Shown: positions 1 to 11,574, counted from the first letter of the stretch. The stretch: 64,000 nucleotides of DNA from Puccinellia tenuiflora (GCA_012064385.1 QRDG01001975.1:1-64000), one strand, 5' to 3'. Numbers and translations: made by a program. The notes: generated from the sequence alone by a model not told the origin.

Positions 1-51
1 CAAAACAACACAGAAACATGAATTATCCCGTGAGAGAACCCGGATTTGCCG

Positions 52-100
52 GATTGGGGGACTGAAACATAACTTATGTTGACGGATTGGGGGACTGTAA
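52..100. repeat. Short direct duplication at left edge
   Basis: The motif ggattgggggactg followed by aac occurs twice about 30 bp apart. It lies just outside the degenerate SDR pseudogene, and I see no coding content here. It may be a simple tandem duplication or the edge of an element that continues left of the window. Confidence 0.4.
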
Positions 101-159
101 CAATATTGAGTGAAAGGTAGTGAACATTCGTGTGTGCACGAAACGACGTGCGGTGCGGC

Positions 160-904
160 ACAGCGCACAGATCGCTGCTGCCACCCTCGTGTTGACGGTG
201 GTGGTGGCGCCGTCGACGACAAGGTTGTGCCCGCCGACGTACCCGGCCTGGTCCGACGCCAGGAACAGCGCCGCCTCGGCCACGTCCGCCGTGCGCAGCA
301 TCTTCCCGCGCAGCGGGCTCCCGGCCTCCGTCACGGTTCCATCTCCTCGTCGCTCCCGGCCACCGCGAGGCTCAGCGGCGTGACCACGCCGACGGGGGAG
401 ACGAGGTTCACGCGCACGCCATGCCGGCCCAGATCCCCCGGCCGCGGCGCGGACCAGGCCCAGCAGCGCATGCTTGGACGCCGTGTACGATGCGGGGCCG
501 TACCCGCCCTGCATGCACGACACGCTGCCGGTGCACACGATGGCGCCGCGCGTGCCGGCTGCCACCATGGCCCGGGCGGCGTGCTTGACGCAGGCCGCCG
601 CGCCGCGGAAGTTAACGGCCATGACTGGTCCCTCGCGGAGAGGTCCATGTCGGTGACGGAGCCCGTGAGGAGCAGCACGCCGGCGTTGCTGAACATGACG
701 TCGAGGTGGCCGTGCGCCGCCATCGCCGCGCCCACCGTGGCCTCCACCTGGGCCTCGTCCGTCACGTCGCACCGCGTAGGGTGGGCCGATGGAGTTCGCT
801 AGCGCCTCGCCCAGCTCGTCGTGGATGTCAACGATCACCACCGTGGCGCGAACAGCAGCTAGCGCCTCGTCCATGCCGCTCGCGCCGCCCGTCACGATCA
901 CCAC
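160..904 (-). pseudogene. Short-chain dehydrogenase/reductase (SDR) pseudogene
   Basis: Minus-strand translation gives the pieces of a classical NAD(P)-dependent SDR in correct order but in changing frames. The N-terminal cofactor loop TGGASGMDEA (family form TGGASGIG) is followed by VVIVDIHDELGE, then FSNAGVLLL (NAG motif) in another frame, then CTGSVS and the catalytic YTASK (plus-strand positions about 474-488). A third frame carries RVNLVSPVGVVTPL, and the first frame returns with ADVAEAALFLASDQAGYVGG and LVVDG near the C-terminus. At least four frameshifts are needed. About ten residues after the glycine motif are missing, and the second glycine of that motif is altered. Intact relatives are roughly 260-300-residue cytosolic oxidoreductases of the momilactone A synthase/ABA2-like group. 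The subgroup cannot be fixed from this remnant. No intact start-to-stop frame exists, so it is very probably non-functional. Confidence 0.85.
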
Positions 905-1057
905 CTTCGTCCAACCCGCGCAAATTAACGATCACGCAATCATTAATTGCATCCGTCGATCTCACGTTGCATCCAACAGTTGGATCGAGGCAGAGGAATC
1001 GACCAGAATACTCATCAGGGCGGTTATTTATCTTTACTATTAATTGGCAGTTCGTAC

Positions 1058-2824
1058 TTTACTATTAACTAGTAAAAATGCCCGTGCGGCTACGGCGGAA
1101 CAAATTTATACCTAAACATACGTATATATAAACCACCTGAAGGAAACTCCATATGAATTCATTTTATGAAACTCGATTAATAAATATAAAATGATTGTAC
1201 CAATAAGACCAACAATCAAGCAAATTGACTTTCAAATCATACAAGTGGAGATTAACATCCGTGCCTTTTCCAAAAACCTAGTCAACCGTGTTGTCTCACA
1301 AAGCTTTCAGTCCAATTCCATTGCAGTAAATGTGTACAAGACAAATAAATAAGCATGGTCTCCCACAAGAGGACTGAAGCACATGTATATAGTCTAGACA
1401 TACACAATAAATTAAACAATCTTAGTTAGACTTTCACGCAAACATTTATTCATTTTCCACTTCAGTTCTAACATTCAGAAGTAGCCTACTTTTCGACATC
1501 CAACTTCCTTCGCCCCAATATTTTTCTAGCTTGTGTCTTCCAACTGCATGTTAGGCGGAATCTCCTGCTATAGGGTTTTCAGAATTGAAGATGAACTGCA
1601 ATATGTCCTCCGTGGAAAGATTAAACAGTTGAACTCATAATTTACCTATGTAGTGTTATGTTAATGTCACTGGAATCTGCTGCAATCTAGCTAGTTATAT
1701 AGAATGACAGCGGCCTTCTAGGTACAATCCACTCAAACTAAGAAAGCACAAACTGTCACGAAAGTCACAGACCCCATGCACGGGGTTAATATAAGTTTAA
1801 GGTAGTAACACAGAATAATCACAAATAACGTTATGTCTAGAAATTGAATAGCGGGCAGATAGATTACCAAATTGATGGATGAAGGATTGACCACATGGAC
1901 TGCTTGGCTCCATCATCGCGGCACTAACGAACATCCAACTCCAGTCAGGCTTCACGTCCTTGGAAGCGGGCGCCGTCGTGCTTAGACTCGATCTCTGTAC
2001 ATACAGGTTTCTGCTGGAGCTCATCCGTACGCAACTTATGTGTGCAACTACCGGCCGGGAATTTACAGGAGATGTAGATGGCGAGGGAGGGCAAACCAGC
2101 TTGCTCCGAAACTCCTGAGTGATCGATCCCCGCCCAAATCAAAGGGCCGAAGGTTAGGCCGTCCCGCGGCCGTTGTGATGGCCTAGGAGCTCGACGGCCA
2201 GTACCTCGCACCAGAGCTTACGGCGATCGGAGCCCTCCTGGCAGCAGCGGAGCTCGCGCTGATCAGAACTTCGCGGCGGCCGGAAAAGCTCACGCTTGGT
2301 GGGGACGCGCTGCGTGTGGGGAAGTAGAGGCGCCCAACGTAGGGGGAGACACGTGAGAAGTGGTGGCGACATCGGATCGTGCATGAAAAGCAGCCGCAGA
2401 GGAGGGGCATCCGGCCTGGGGGCGCCGGTGTGGGTTCTGCAGCTTGTCCTCTTCAACCTAAAGCGCACATACCGAGTCAAGGATCTTGGCGACGTCCTCC
2501 TTGGCCGGGCTTGGGTTCCTAGCGAGGTTGGCTAGCCTTGAGAAAGAAACCGCTCACAAACGTCGATCGATTCGGCACTCCAGGGCTTAAAAACGAAAAG
2601 AAAATCAGTCGTATGGCATAGGACTTGGAGTTTATTGAATTAAGGAAACCGAAGCAAGCACGGATTGGCGCAATCGATCGTGCCAGGTCTCGGGCGACAG
2701 ACGAAAGAAAGGAAATGAAGATAAAGATTGGTGGGAGGGTAAAACGGTAAAATTTTAACGGACGAACCAAGACGAACCAAAGAAGGCTTAATGTCTTTAT
2801 TATTAGGTAGGTATATAGGTATAG
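1058..2824. mobile_element. Inserted segment between 15-bp direct repeats (unclassified)
   Basis: The 15-mer attggcagttcgtac occurs at 1043-1057 and again at 2825-2839, exactly bracketing this 1767-bp block as a long target-site duplication would. The left edge reads actagtaaaaatgcccgtgcg, a sequence I recall as common in grass repeats. The right edge is taggtaggtatataggtatag. There is no clear poly(A) tail and no convincing long inverted repeat, so class (MULE-like, retroposon or other) is open. Inside I see only short, unconvincing reading frames and a GC-rich patch at about 2140-2530. Confidence 0.45.
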
Positions 2825-2839
2825 ATTGGCAGTTCGTAC

Positions 2840-3371
2840 GTTGGTACGTGGCTGGCAGAAATTCTGCCGGACCATCGCTTCCTCCATCGCCTGACTATCG
2901 GTAAAACTGGGCCGGCCCAGTAAAAAACCCACCTGCATGCCCCCTTGCTCACAGGAACTCCTCCCCTATCTTCATCATGCTGCCGCCTCCCCAAATCGTC
3001 TGTGCGCCGCCGCCCTGGAGTCGCTCTCTCGTGACTTCCCGTGTGCTGCCGCCCTGTGAAACTCCTCGCGCCGTCACCCAATCCAAATCTGCCACGTCGC
3101 TATGGGTTACCCTGGCCATAGCCGGAGCCTGTTCAGCCGGCCTTGACTGCCGTCTGTCGTCCTCCTCGAAGGTGACCAGCCCTGTCCTCTACTATCCAAG
3201 TCTGCTGGTCGACACCACGAGGTGCATGAGAAAGAGTTCCTCGAGGAAATACCCGTACCATCTGCTCCACTACCTAGCTCTCGATTTTAATGAGATCTAT
3301 TTTTCTTCCACAATTATTGAAGCATACGTAATTTGCAAATTATTGAAGCATATGTAATTTGAAAATTGCAG
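2840..3371. other. Unassigned stretch, GC-rich then AT-rich
   Basis: The 2940-3240 part is C-rich and open in several frames, but no frame gives a recognisable domain. From about 3290 the sequence turns AT-rich and ends in an attgcag acceptor-like site at 3365-3371. It could be a leader or exon plus intron of the fragment that follows. I see no gene I can name. Confidence 0.3.
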
Positions 3372-3467
3372 GGATTGGCAGTGAAGGAGATGGAACAGCT
3401 AAACGATGATATGAAATGTCATCTTGATCTGGGCAGAGAAAGCCAAGTGAATGTAATGTACTGGGAG
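3372..3467 (+). pseudogene. Possible CACTIN-like exon fragment
   Basis: After an AG acceptor at 3370-3371 the frame reads GLAVKEMEQLNDDMKC, then HLDLGRES and VMYWE, ending at a GAG|GTAGAT donor-like junction. The pattern (K/S)EMEQLxDD followed by HLDLxR and YWE recalls the central region of the splicing-associated protein CACTIN. This is pattern recall, not an alignment. Without the donor the frame continues to a TAG near 3527. No neighbouring exon matches convincingly, so this is at best an isolated captured or decayed exon. A chance resemblance remains possible. Confidence 0.33.
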
Positions 3468-3858
3468 GTAGATGTCCATCTCACACGAATGTTACTGAAG
3501 AGCTACCAAAACTGTAGTCCTCAATAGTAGTGCAACGCTCTCAGTTGACATTATTGGGATACTCTATCTGTCAGTTTCTATTTGGCTCAGAACATGTTCT
3601 TTATCTTGTTAGATAGGAGTAGAATTTAACCCTGAATTCCTTACTGAAACTAAACCAAGATTCGAAAGAGGTTGTCATGCTGCTAGGATATCTCAATAAT
3701 ATGTTGCAGCGAGATGCGACCCCGATCACCAATCATTAGTTTTAAATTATACTTTAATTCATAATATCTTTTTTTTTGTTATGGTCGAGACGCGCTTGCA
3801 AGTTTAGATATCGCTGACTGTAATGTGGTGATTAATCAATCTTGTCAAATGTTGTAGG

Positions 3859-4026
3859 GTGCACGATGTAATGAGATTGCTGCTGCTTCAAGGATGGAAG
3901 ACAGAGTCGATCAACTTCTACCAGACCACCAGCCCTGCTGTGGCCAAGCTTTTGCAAATTTATCCTGAAGCCAGGCACGCCTCTGTAGTCTTGCTGAACA
4001 AAGAAGATGAGAAGTTGACCGTATAA
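3859..4026 (+). CDS. Candidate terminal exon of unknown protein
   Basis: A TTGTAG acceptor-like site (ending 3857) precedes an open frame of 55 codons plus TAA. It starts VHDVMRLLLLQGWKTESINF and ends with VVLLNKEDEKLTV. Composition is protein-like (mixed hydrophobic and charged residues), but I recognise no family. The upstream sequence does not show which exon would join it. It may belong with the CACTIN-like fragment at 3372-3467 or be chance. Confidence 0.22.
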   Translation: MHDVMRLLLLQGWKTESINFYQTTSPAVAKLLQIYPEARHASVVLLNKEDEKLTV

Positions 4027-5069
4027 GGTAATTTTATCACTAACTTGCTTCACCTTCTATTAGCTGAATTTTCGTGTATAAGATGAGGCGATAGTTGTTT
4101 CTTATTGCGTGCCGGTATGTGTTGCCTTGTCTCTTCTTGTGGTATATTCCTTTCTTCTTGTGATGGAAACTGATTCATATGAAGTACATTTCCCATGCCT
4201 TTCTTGCCATTTCTTGATTCATCCTGAAGGATGCTACTTTATAGCCATGTGTTTTACTTTTCTATTTGGTGGTTAGGCTTCTCCTTCCTGACATGAGAAT
4301 GCGTGGTACTTTATTACTAACACGGCAATATTCTTATTCTTAGAATTGCACATATGGAGTAGCTTTTGGAGTGGTCAAAGAGACTGATTTTTTTTGGAAG
4401 AGGAACCCCAAAGGGGATGTCGCCTAGAGTGATCCACATTATAACAGACAATGAGAAATGACATCAAAACAGGAAGCAAAACTTTGCTCTTGCTAAAACC
4501 TTACAAAGTACAACTAAGTGGCGAGTTTAACTACCATTATAATTTATCCACTGCGATTTTTCTGCTTCTCCAGTAAAAGGAGAGTTGTACAACACGAAGC
4601 TTTTATATTACTCCCTTACCTCTACTCTAGATGATATACTGCTAACGGATCACATGGAGTGAGCTAGGTTAATCAGTTGCTGACTATTTCAGTTCTTACA
4701 AGCAAATTAGGTCTCTCAATTGGATTATTTTGTTAGCAAGGCTACAAGTCTTGAGAAAAATATAACAAATGGATGCTGGCTATCTCACACGATTATAGAG
4801 AAACATACTATAGCGACCCCACCTTTTCCGATGTTTGTCCTACTATAGATAACCAAATTAGTATCATTGATAGACAGGTTTTTAGGCAATGTACATGTCC
4901 TGGTTTTATTCCACTTTAGACTGGTGCATTGTGTCATACATTTATAATTCTATTTTGGGTGCTCCAGTATATGTTTATACCGATGTTGTGTATGACTCAA
5001 GCTCCAGTACCTGGTGCATCTCCGGGTGGTAATTATTGAGCTCCGACAACCGGAACTGCTCCAGTTCAT
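4027..5069. other. Non-coding, unclassified AT-rich DNA
   Basis: No reading frame of note and no clear element boundaries. The stretch at about 4390-4520 (ggaaccccaaaggggatgtc and following) looks like a degraded repeat, but I cannot name it. Confidence 0.4.
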
Positions 5070-6112
5070 ACCAAGCAAATTACCAACCTCACGAAAACAA
5101 AAAAAGATACCAATCTTAAGACCATTCAATGATGTTACCAAGTATTTAGATCACATATTACCAACACCTTAAAACTAGTGCGTGATGTTACCAAGTGCCT
5201 ACCAAGAAAAGTTACCAACCCCAAAAAAATAGCAAAAAAGAAAAGATACCAATCTTAAGACTAATAGATGATGTAACCAAGTATTTAGAGCATAAAATAC
5301 CTACACCTTTGTTAAAAACTAGTGTATCATGTTACCAGTTCCTACCTAGCAAGTTACCAACCCAAGAAAAAGCGATAAACAGATGATACAAATTTTAAGA
5401 CTACACAGATGGTGTTACCAAGTATTTATAGCACAAATTACCAAAACACCTTTAAAAAAACTAGTGTATGATGTCACCAAATACTTACCAAGCAAATTAC
5501 CAAACCCCGAAAATAAAAATACATACCAAAAAGCTTAAGACTAGTAGATGATATTACCAAGTATTTAGATCACAAATTACCAAACACCTTTGAAAAAACT
5601 AGTGTATAATGTTACCAAGTTCCTACCAAGCAAGTTACCAACCCAAAAGAAAAGCGATAAACAGAAGATACAAATATTAAGACTATACAGATGGTGTTAC
5701 CAAGTATTTATAGCACAAATTATCAAACACCTTAAAAACTAGTGTATGCTGTTTACCAAATATCTACCAAGCAAATTAACAACCCCCGAAAAACACATAC
5801 CAAAAAGCTTAAAACTAGTATATGATGTTACCATTTATTTATAGCATGAATTACCAACACCTTGTAAAAGACTAGTGTATGATGTTACCAATTTCCTACC
5901 AAGCAAGTTACCAACCCAAAAAAAAAGATAAAGCAGAAGCTACAAAATTTTAAGACTAGGCAGATGTTGTTACCAAGTATTTGAAGCACAAAAATACCAA
6001 AAACACCTTAAAAAACTAGTGTGTGATGTTACCAATTACCTATCAAGCAAGTTACCAACCCACAAAAATCACAAAAAGGATACCAAAAGCTTAAGACTAG
6101 TAGATGATGTTA
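5070..6112. repeat. Tandem array, about 140-bp unit, about 7 degenerate copies
   Basis: The landmark actagtgtatgatgttacca recurs near 5174, 5318, 5460, 5598, 5738, 5871 and 6015, giving spacings of 133-145 bp. Each unit also holds ttaccaa, taagactagtagatgatg and a lysine-rich-looking aaaaag tract. Copies differ by many substitutions and small indels, so the array is old. It lies directly downstream of the minus-strand transposon-type gene at 6261-7850 and may be internal or subterminal to that element. Confidence 0.85.
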
Positions 6113-6260
6113 TGGAGACTTACTATTGCAATTCGGAGGTACCATTGGGCTTTGTTTTTGGACAGAACATTAACATCATTGACAACTAAACCACCTGCAA
6201 AAAAGTTCCCAAGATGATGCATGGCAAAAAATAAATAATAATTAGCAAATCACGTGTGTT

Positions 6261-7850
6261 GTGCATGTCAAATCTATGCAAAAAATACATTCAGCATCAG
6301 GATCTCTTGTTGCATCAGTACCGTCAAACTCTGCATGCACAATGGTTTGTGGAAGAGGCAGACTGTCTGAAGAAATCCCTTTGATCTGTGGAACCAACAA
6401 ATTAAAATGTTACTTTAAAATAAAAGATCATTGCCTAGAAAAAACGAATGATCTGTATAGGACAGAGAGGTTAAACACATGAAGAGATTTACCACATCAT
6501 TTATTGTTGAGTTTGCTGTCTCAATATCACTGAATGTTACTGTCTTCTCTACGGTCTTGCTAACAACAGCACCTTTTCGCTCTTTTCCATGAAGACGCGG
6601 TGAAGATCTTGTAGCTTCGGGTACTACCCTGCAAAACACACATATCGAAAAAGAAAAATAGTACTCAGATTATGGATTATTGGAAGGGAACAGCAGAACA
6701 ACATGTCATAAAGTAACAAAAAAATCTTTACTACTGAAAACATGTGAGAAAAAAAGTGTAACCGTACCTTCTCACATAAGCTCTTTTCTTCTTTTTCACG
6801 CGATATCATCCATCTAGAACAACATCAACAAGTTCTTTTGACCACACATTCACAAGGAATGGGCCTTCTGGTAACTCAATGTTCAGTGCACTTATATCAA
6901 GTGAGTCAACATACATAAGCTGCAATGCAGACGAAAATGTTACTTTTACCACCTAGAGAATCAATTTGGGGATGCGCGGCATATAATCAAAAAAGGATAA
7001 TGATGGATAACAGCAACAACATAATTACCATTATACATAACAGACAAACAGCTCATAGTTTTCCAATCGACAACTCCTCGTGTAATTTGTCGCACACAAA
7101 CTGACACAAGTTCGTGTTTGTAATGTCACCAACTTTGTCCTGATAGACAAAAACAACAAGAAACTAATTAAATTACACCTAGAACCGTCTAAAAAACATG
7201 CACAAAAAGATATTCATGTATTAACAAACAAAATGCAAAAATAAACTTTGCAGAACATTTACCATTATTGGATAACAACTGACTCTGTTTCTGGTTGTTG
7301 GAGCCAAAACAGTAGAGACCAGGTACATAATAAACAACCGCTTGAATTTCATCAGCAACTGTCATGTCTTTTAGCATGATGAACAATTTCCTGGCTTCGG
7401 GCGTGTTGGGCAATCCAGGAAAGGGAATAGGTCCCAGTCAGCCTTCGATTTCTGAGTCAACTGCATAAAGAACAGGTGTCTCACCACGAGGAAGACCCAT
7501 AGTTCGGAATACAGATTCAGCATTTACCTGTATCCTACCACGCCCCTGGTATGACAAAAGACTGAGAAAACCTATCGTACTTAGGAGCTAGCCAGCTGAT
7601 GAGGGTGTTGTGCAATAAACTGCATCGGTTCCAGACCCATGTTAACGATTTCAACTTTCTGCTCATCATGAAGATGATCATATAATTTCACAAGATTAGA
7701 AGGAGAAGCCCTGTTTCGCGTACGCTCGCTTGCCACGGGTAATCGGCCCTCCAACATAGCAGCATCAAGTTTCCCGTTTTACCAGCAGGCGCATCGACCT
7801 TCCGTTTACCAGCAGGAGCACCAACCTTTCGTTTGCCAGCCATGACAGAA
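6261..7850 (-). pseudogene. Broken multi-exon transposon-type gene
   Basis: Read on the minus strand, several protein-like blocks lie in order, separated by AT-rich intron-like gaps. They are: MAGKRKVGAPAGKRKV at 7840-7800; LVKLYDHLHDEQKVEIVNMG near 7640; SVFRTMGLPRGETPVLYAVD at about 7510-7440; ARKLFIMLKDMTVADEIQAV near 7400-7330; TNLCQFVCDKLHEELS near 7105; LQLMYVDSLDISALNIELPE near 6900; and two more blocks at about 6630-6494 and 6388-6261. The MGLPRG block and the later LQ.YVDSLD block resemble the repetitive plant proteins found in Mutator-like and CACTA elements (plant-mobile-domain or Ulp1-protease-associated N-terminal regions). No catalytic domain is visible. Frame changes near 7740 and 7430, plus an early stop, show it is broken. 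Precise family naming needs a profile search. Confidence 0.55.
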
Positions 7851-7859
7851 CCCCCTACA

Positions 7860-8700
7860 GAACAGAGAGACATTAGAAACACAAATCAACATGAAAAACC
7901 AGTTATGCTACGATTGTAATGGTCTAATGGATTCATGCATACAGAGATAATGAACAAAACAGTTGATGAACTAACAAAATATTCATACGTGTAGAATTGC
8001 ACTCTGAATCTCACCTGATGAATTAACACTAAAAAATTATACGAGTGCTGCCTGCTGCTCAATCCTAAAAACCCTCGCACCAGCAAATCCAGTCCCTGGC
8101 TCAAACAACCACCAGAATATCCAGGGAATAGAATGACTTATCATCGGCAAATCAACTGCGAAAACACCAGTAGTCAATGCATCGTCAGTAGGGAGGAAAC
8201 CTTAAAATCGACTAAAAGGGATAAAATCTAGCAATCTACGACAAACAGGAAATCCCCAACATCCACATATGAGCTATGCAAAAAATTAATAGCGGAGACC
8301 AGAAATTCTCACCGGGACAGAGGGGAACAGTTGAAATGTCGCCGCCGGTCGAAGAGAATCACTAGATCTGAAAAACTCGGGTGCAGGATCAGCTAGAACT
8401 GGGAGAAAACTGCACGCAGCCGCGTGGAAACGGAGCGCGGCGATGAAATCTCCGCCGGATGCGGGTGGACGGAGCAAAATACGGCCGGGGTGCCGTCGCT
8501 GTCGCCTCGATCGGGAGAGCGGCGACGCTAAAGGAGAGAGGATGCGGTGGGGAAGACGACGCGAGCGGGCGACGAAAAGACCATTCAATTTTTTTTTAAC
8601 TGAAAAAAAAGGAATAGAGGACGTACCACAAACGGAAAGCGTTCGATTGCCAAAAAGGGAATAGTCCCCGACACGTCCGGTCGGCGCGACGCGCAGACGA
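7860..8700 (-). other. Probable 5' leader/promoter side of the broken gene
   Basis: Upstream of the minus-strand gene the sequence passes from AT-rich (7880-8290) to GC-rich (8300-8590) and contains a 9-T and an 8-A run. The GC-rich part is open on the minus strand but arginine/proline-biased with no domain, as expected for an untranslated leader. I see no clear TATA box. Confidence 0.3.
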
Positions 8701-8739
8701 GCGAGACGCGGCTCGTGCGAGCGAGAGAAAGCATTCTCG

Positions 8740-8822
8740 GATGTATCTACACATTTACAAGTACAGATACATTCACATTTAGACAAATGTAAGTCAATTA
8801 ATTTGGAACAGAGCGAGTATAT
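8740..8822. mobile_element. Fragment resembling one end of a Stowaway-type MITE
   Basis: The run ggatgtatctacacatttac through aatttggaacagagcgagta matches the general look of the Triticeae Stowaway MITE end (…tttggaacggagggagta). The opposite terminus (tactccctccgttcc) is absent to the left, so only a remnant is supported. Confidence 0.45.
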
Positions 8823-9242
8823 TATAAAAAAAGTAATCCAGCTCGTTGATTTCTTCCCGGGTTCCTCTACGGGAATTCGGTTTTTATTATTACACTATAT
8901 TACTTTAATTTATCCCTTTAATTGATGATCTTTATTTTATTTGAAATCATTTTCGACTCTGACTCCCTTACTCCAGTTGTTGCTTTTCTTTTTGTTACTT
9001 CGAAAGTAGCTGCTTCAGCCACGCAAATTCTCGATATTCCTTTTTATTTATCATCAAACGAATGACATCTTCTTCTGTAAATCCTAAATATTCTTAGCAT
9101 GATTTTTGGGGAATCTCCTTGCTATTACTCAAACAAGCATGAAACGTATGCTTGCATATTCGTCCATAGGGCAAATCGGATATGTATGTGCGGAGCTAAT
9201 TCTGCTTGGCTAGAGTGTTGAAATCCCTCTTAGGTTACATCG
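8823..9242. other. No recognisable feature
   Basis: AT-rich sequence without a coding signal or clear repeat boundary. It ends where a CACTA-type terminus begins at 9243. Confidence 0.4.
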
Positions 9243-9530
9243 CACTACAAGGATCCGGATCTATTGCAACAAAATCGTTTGTCGCAATACAAGCTGATTT
9301 GTCGCAGTAGATACCTATTGCCACAGAATGTCATTATATTTCAACAAAACTTAGTTTTGTAGAGTCAAATAGTTATCACAACGGGCAAAATCGTTGTAGC
9401 GAGAAGCTAATGCGACAATGATAACTTTCCGTGGCAACATAAAAAATTATGGCACAAAGTCATTGCGACAATATAAACAGTTATCGCAATATACTCTAAT
9501 TCAACAAGTCGGTCACACACAATGTTATAA
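9243..9530. mobile_element. CACTA-type terminus with subterminal repeats
   Basis: The block opens with cactacaagg and is packed with short direct and inverted copies of a (t)tgtcgcaa / ttgcgaca motif, for example near 9280, 9295, 9410 and 9465. A CACTA start plus clustered subterminal repeats is the hallmark of one end of a CACTA DNA transposon. No matching ttgtagtg end is visible nearby, so the other terminus is missing or too diverged. Confidence 0.6.
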
Positions 9531-9617
9531 GACCCACATGACATTAGCTAAAAGATAAGAAATAAATGGTCTAAGTCTTCATCACGAAGAATGTCATTAA
9601 CATGGGGGTACAGTTGA

Positions 9618-10534
9618 ACAGCAGTCCCCACCGGCCACGCCCCCTTCCCCTTCCTTTCCCCTCTCTACAGTAGACAGAGGCGACAGGGAGGCGACCGAGT
9701 TTCTCGCCGGCGATTCAGCCGCCCCCCTCTCTCTCGTCGGCCCCGGCGCCGTCGGAGAGGGGAGGGGGGTTGAATTGCCGGCCAGATCTGTCTATAGCTA
9801 GTTAGATTAGCTAGTCTATTTAGGTTTTCGTGGTGGTGGTGGTCTCCGACGCCGCCGCTGCGAGTTTCTGTGCTCTGGATCTTCGTCTCGTCGTCGCCGT
9901 GCGGTGATGTGGGGGAGATGCGGAGCTTGGCTATCTGGACGTGTGTGTCGGCGCGGCGACGAGCTCGCCGTGGATTTTGTTTCCTCCTCTTGGTCGCGCC
10001 ACGACGGCGTCTTCTCCTGCGCCGGCGGGAAGAGGGGGAAAAGTTTGCAGGAGTTGTGGCCGCTGGCCTGTTGCGGCTGGTGGTGGGCTGGAAGATGCCG
10101 AAGCCGGTGCGAGGTTTGCGGTTCGTGGTTGGCAGATCTGGCTGTGCTCCTCGCCGTCGGTGACCGGAGGTGCTGGATCTGGAGTTTGAGGCTGAGCTTG
10201 GGGCAGGTCCCCGACCCGCGCGCCACAGCGATAGGTGGGCATTCGTGCTTCTTCTCGTGGTTCACAAAGCCTACGGGCGATGGAGCTCCCTCAACCTCGG
10301 GTGTGCTGGTCTTCGTCTTCCTCTCGAGGTGCTTCGGCGTCGGAGAAGATCGACGGAGTTCGTCTGGCGATGCAGGAAACCCTAGGGTCTTCGTTGTATT
10401 TTTGCCTTTCTCCAAGGGTTTTTCTGCTTTTCGTACTGGTCTACGTGTCTTCCTAGACCGTATCTCTACGTGTGTACGTATGATGTACTCCTTATGTCTT
10501 TGACTTAATATACGTATTACTTCTCAAAAAAAAA
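9618..10534 (+). mobile_element. Poly(A)-tailed retroposed insert with long TSD
   Basis: The sequence catgggggtacagttga, preceded by aa, occurs at 9599-9617 and 10533-10551, flanking a roughly 915-bp insert whose plus-strand 3' end is a run of A. A 17-19-bp duplication plus 3' poly(A) is the signature of LINE-driven reverse transcription at the target. The insert is GC-rich at first (leader-like, pyrimidine-rich, 9618-9830), open in several frames through the middle, and ends in a T-rich 3'UTR-like region before the A run. No ORF resembles a LINE protein. It is either a non-autonomous LINE derivative or a retrocopy of a host transcript I do not recognise. Confidence 0.75.
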
Positions 10535-10551
10535 CATGGGGGTACAGTTGA

Positions 10552-11574
10552 GAGTTGACTTGTTGCATTGTTGACAGCTTTAAGTTCCTGTCGATTCCTT
10601 GTCAGTTTCGAGGCATGCAGCTTGTTCTTCACTAAAAGCGCCGCGGCTCAGTACTATGTTTCTGTAGCAATCTATGTCAGAAACTCAAAGCAATGTATGA
10701 TAAGCGTACTGCCTGCAATGCAATTGAACCTTATTATAAAGGGAACAAAGATAATCAAAGAGAAAATGCACGATACCATAAATTTTGCAATTGTAGGAAC
10801 TCATTTTTGCCACTCGAAAAATGGAAAGTTATATTTTGATAAATAATTTGAAAACTCTCTTTGGCACTATTGTTCAGCTTCACCCTATGAGTGTTTCTTG
10901 TTATTTTTTGGGTCGAGCTGGGAAAATACTCAGAAAAGCTTGTCAAACTTGCGGGCCAAACGAGGCCTTTTGTGTTGTGCAAATGGGCCGCATTAGTTTT
11001 TTTTGTGTAAAATAAAGACGCACGCATCAATCCAGGAACACCCCTCACCTGCGGGTTGTTGCCATACTGTGCGCAATTCCTATATGCCGCCCGCTGCGGA
11101 ACTTCTGGATTGAATAAATCCCGCAGCAGGCCGAGCCAATAAGGCCTTTTTGTTTTTTTCTTGTTTTTTGTTATGTTCTTTCCTTTTTCTTTTAGGTTTG
11201 TTTTCTTTTTCTTTATTGTTTTTCCTCTTCAGTTTTCACTTTTAAGATTTTGATAATGAAAATTTTGAGATTTTAAAAATCTTCATAAGTGTAAAATGTT
11301 CATAATTAAAAACATTGTCATATTTTGAAAATTGTTGAGAAATGTAAAATACTTAGGCTATGAAAAAAATCATTTTGAAAAATGTTCAGATTATTTTTTT
11401 TTGATAAATGTAAAATATTTATATTTTATAAAATTTTCATTTTTAAAAATGTTTCGTATTAAGAAGTGTTTAGATTTAAAAAATGTTTAGATTTTGAAAA
11501 TTCCAGAAGACCCCATTTAGCAAACTTTCATAGCCAAAATAATCGATCGGGAAAACTAGGAAATATATACCTTT
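10552..11574. other. Non-coding; AT-rich low-complexity block 11150-11510
   Basis: The first half shows nothing identifiable. From about 11150 the sequence is dominated by aaaatgtt / ttttgaaaa words typical of grass intergenic low-complexity repeats. No gene is supported. Confidence 0.5.
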
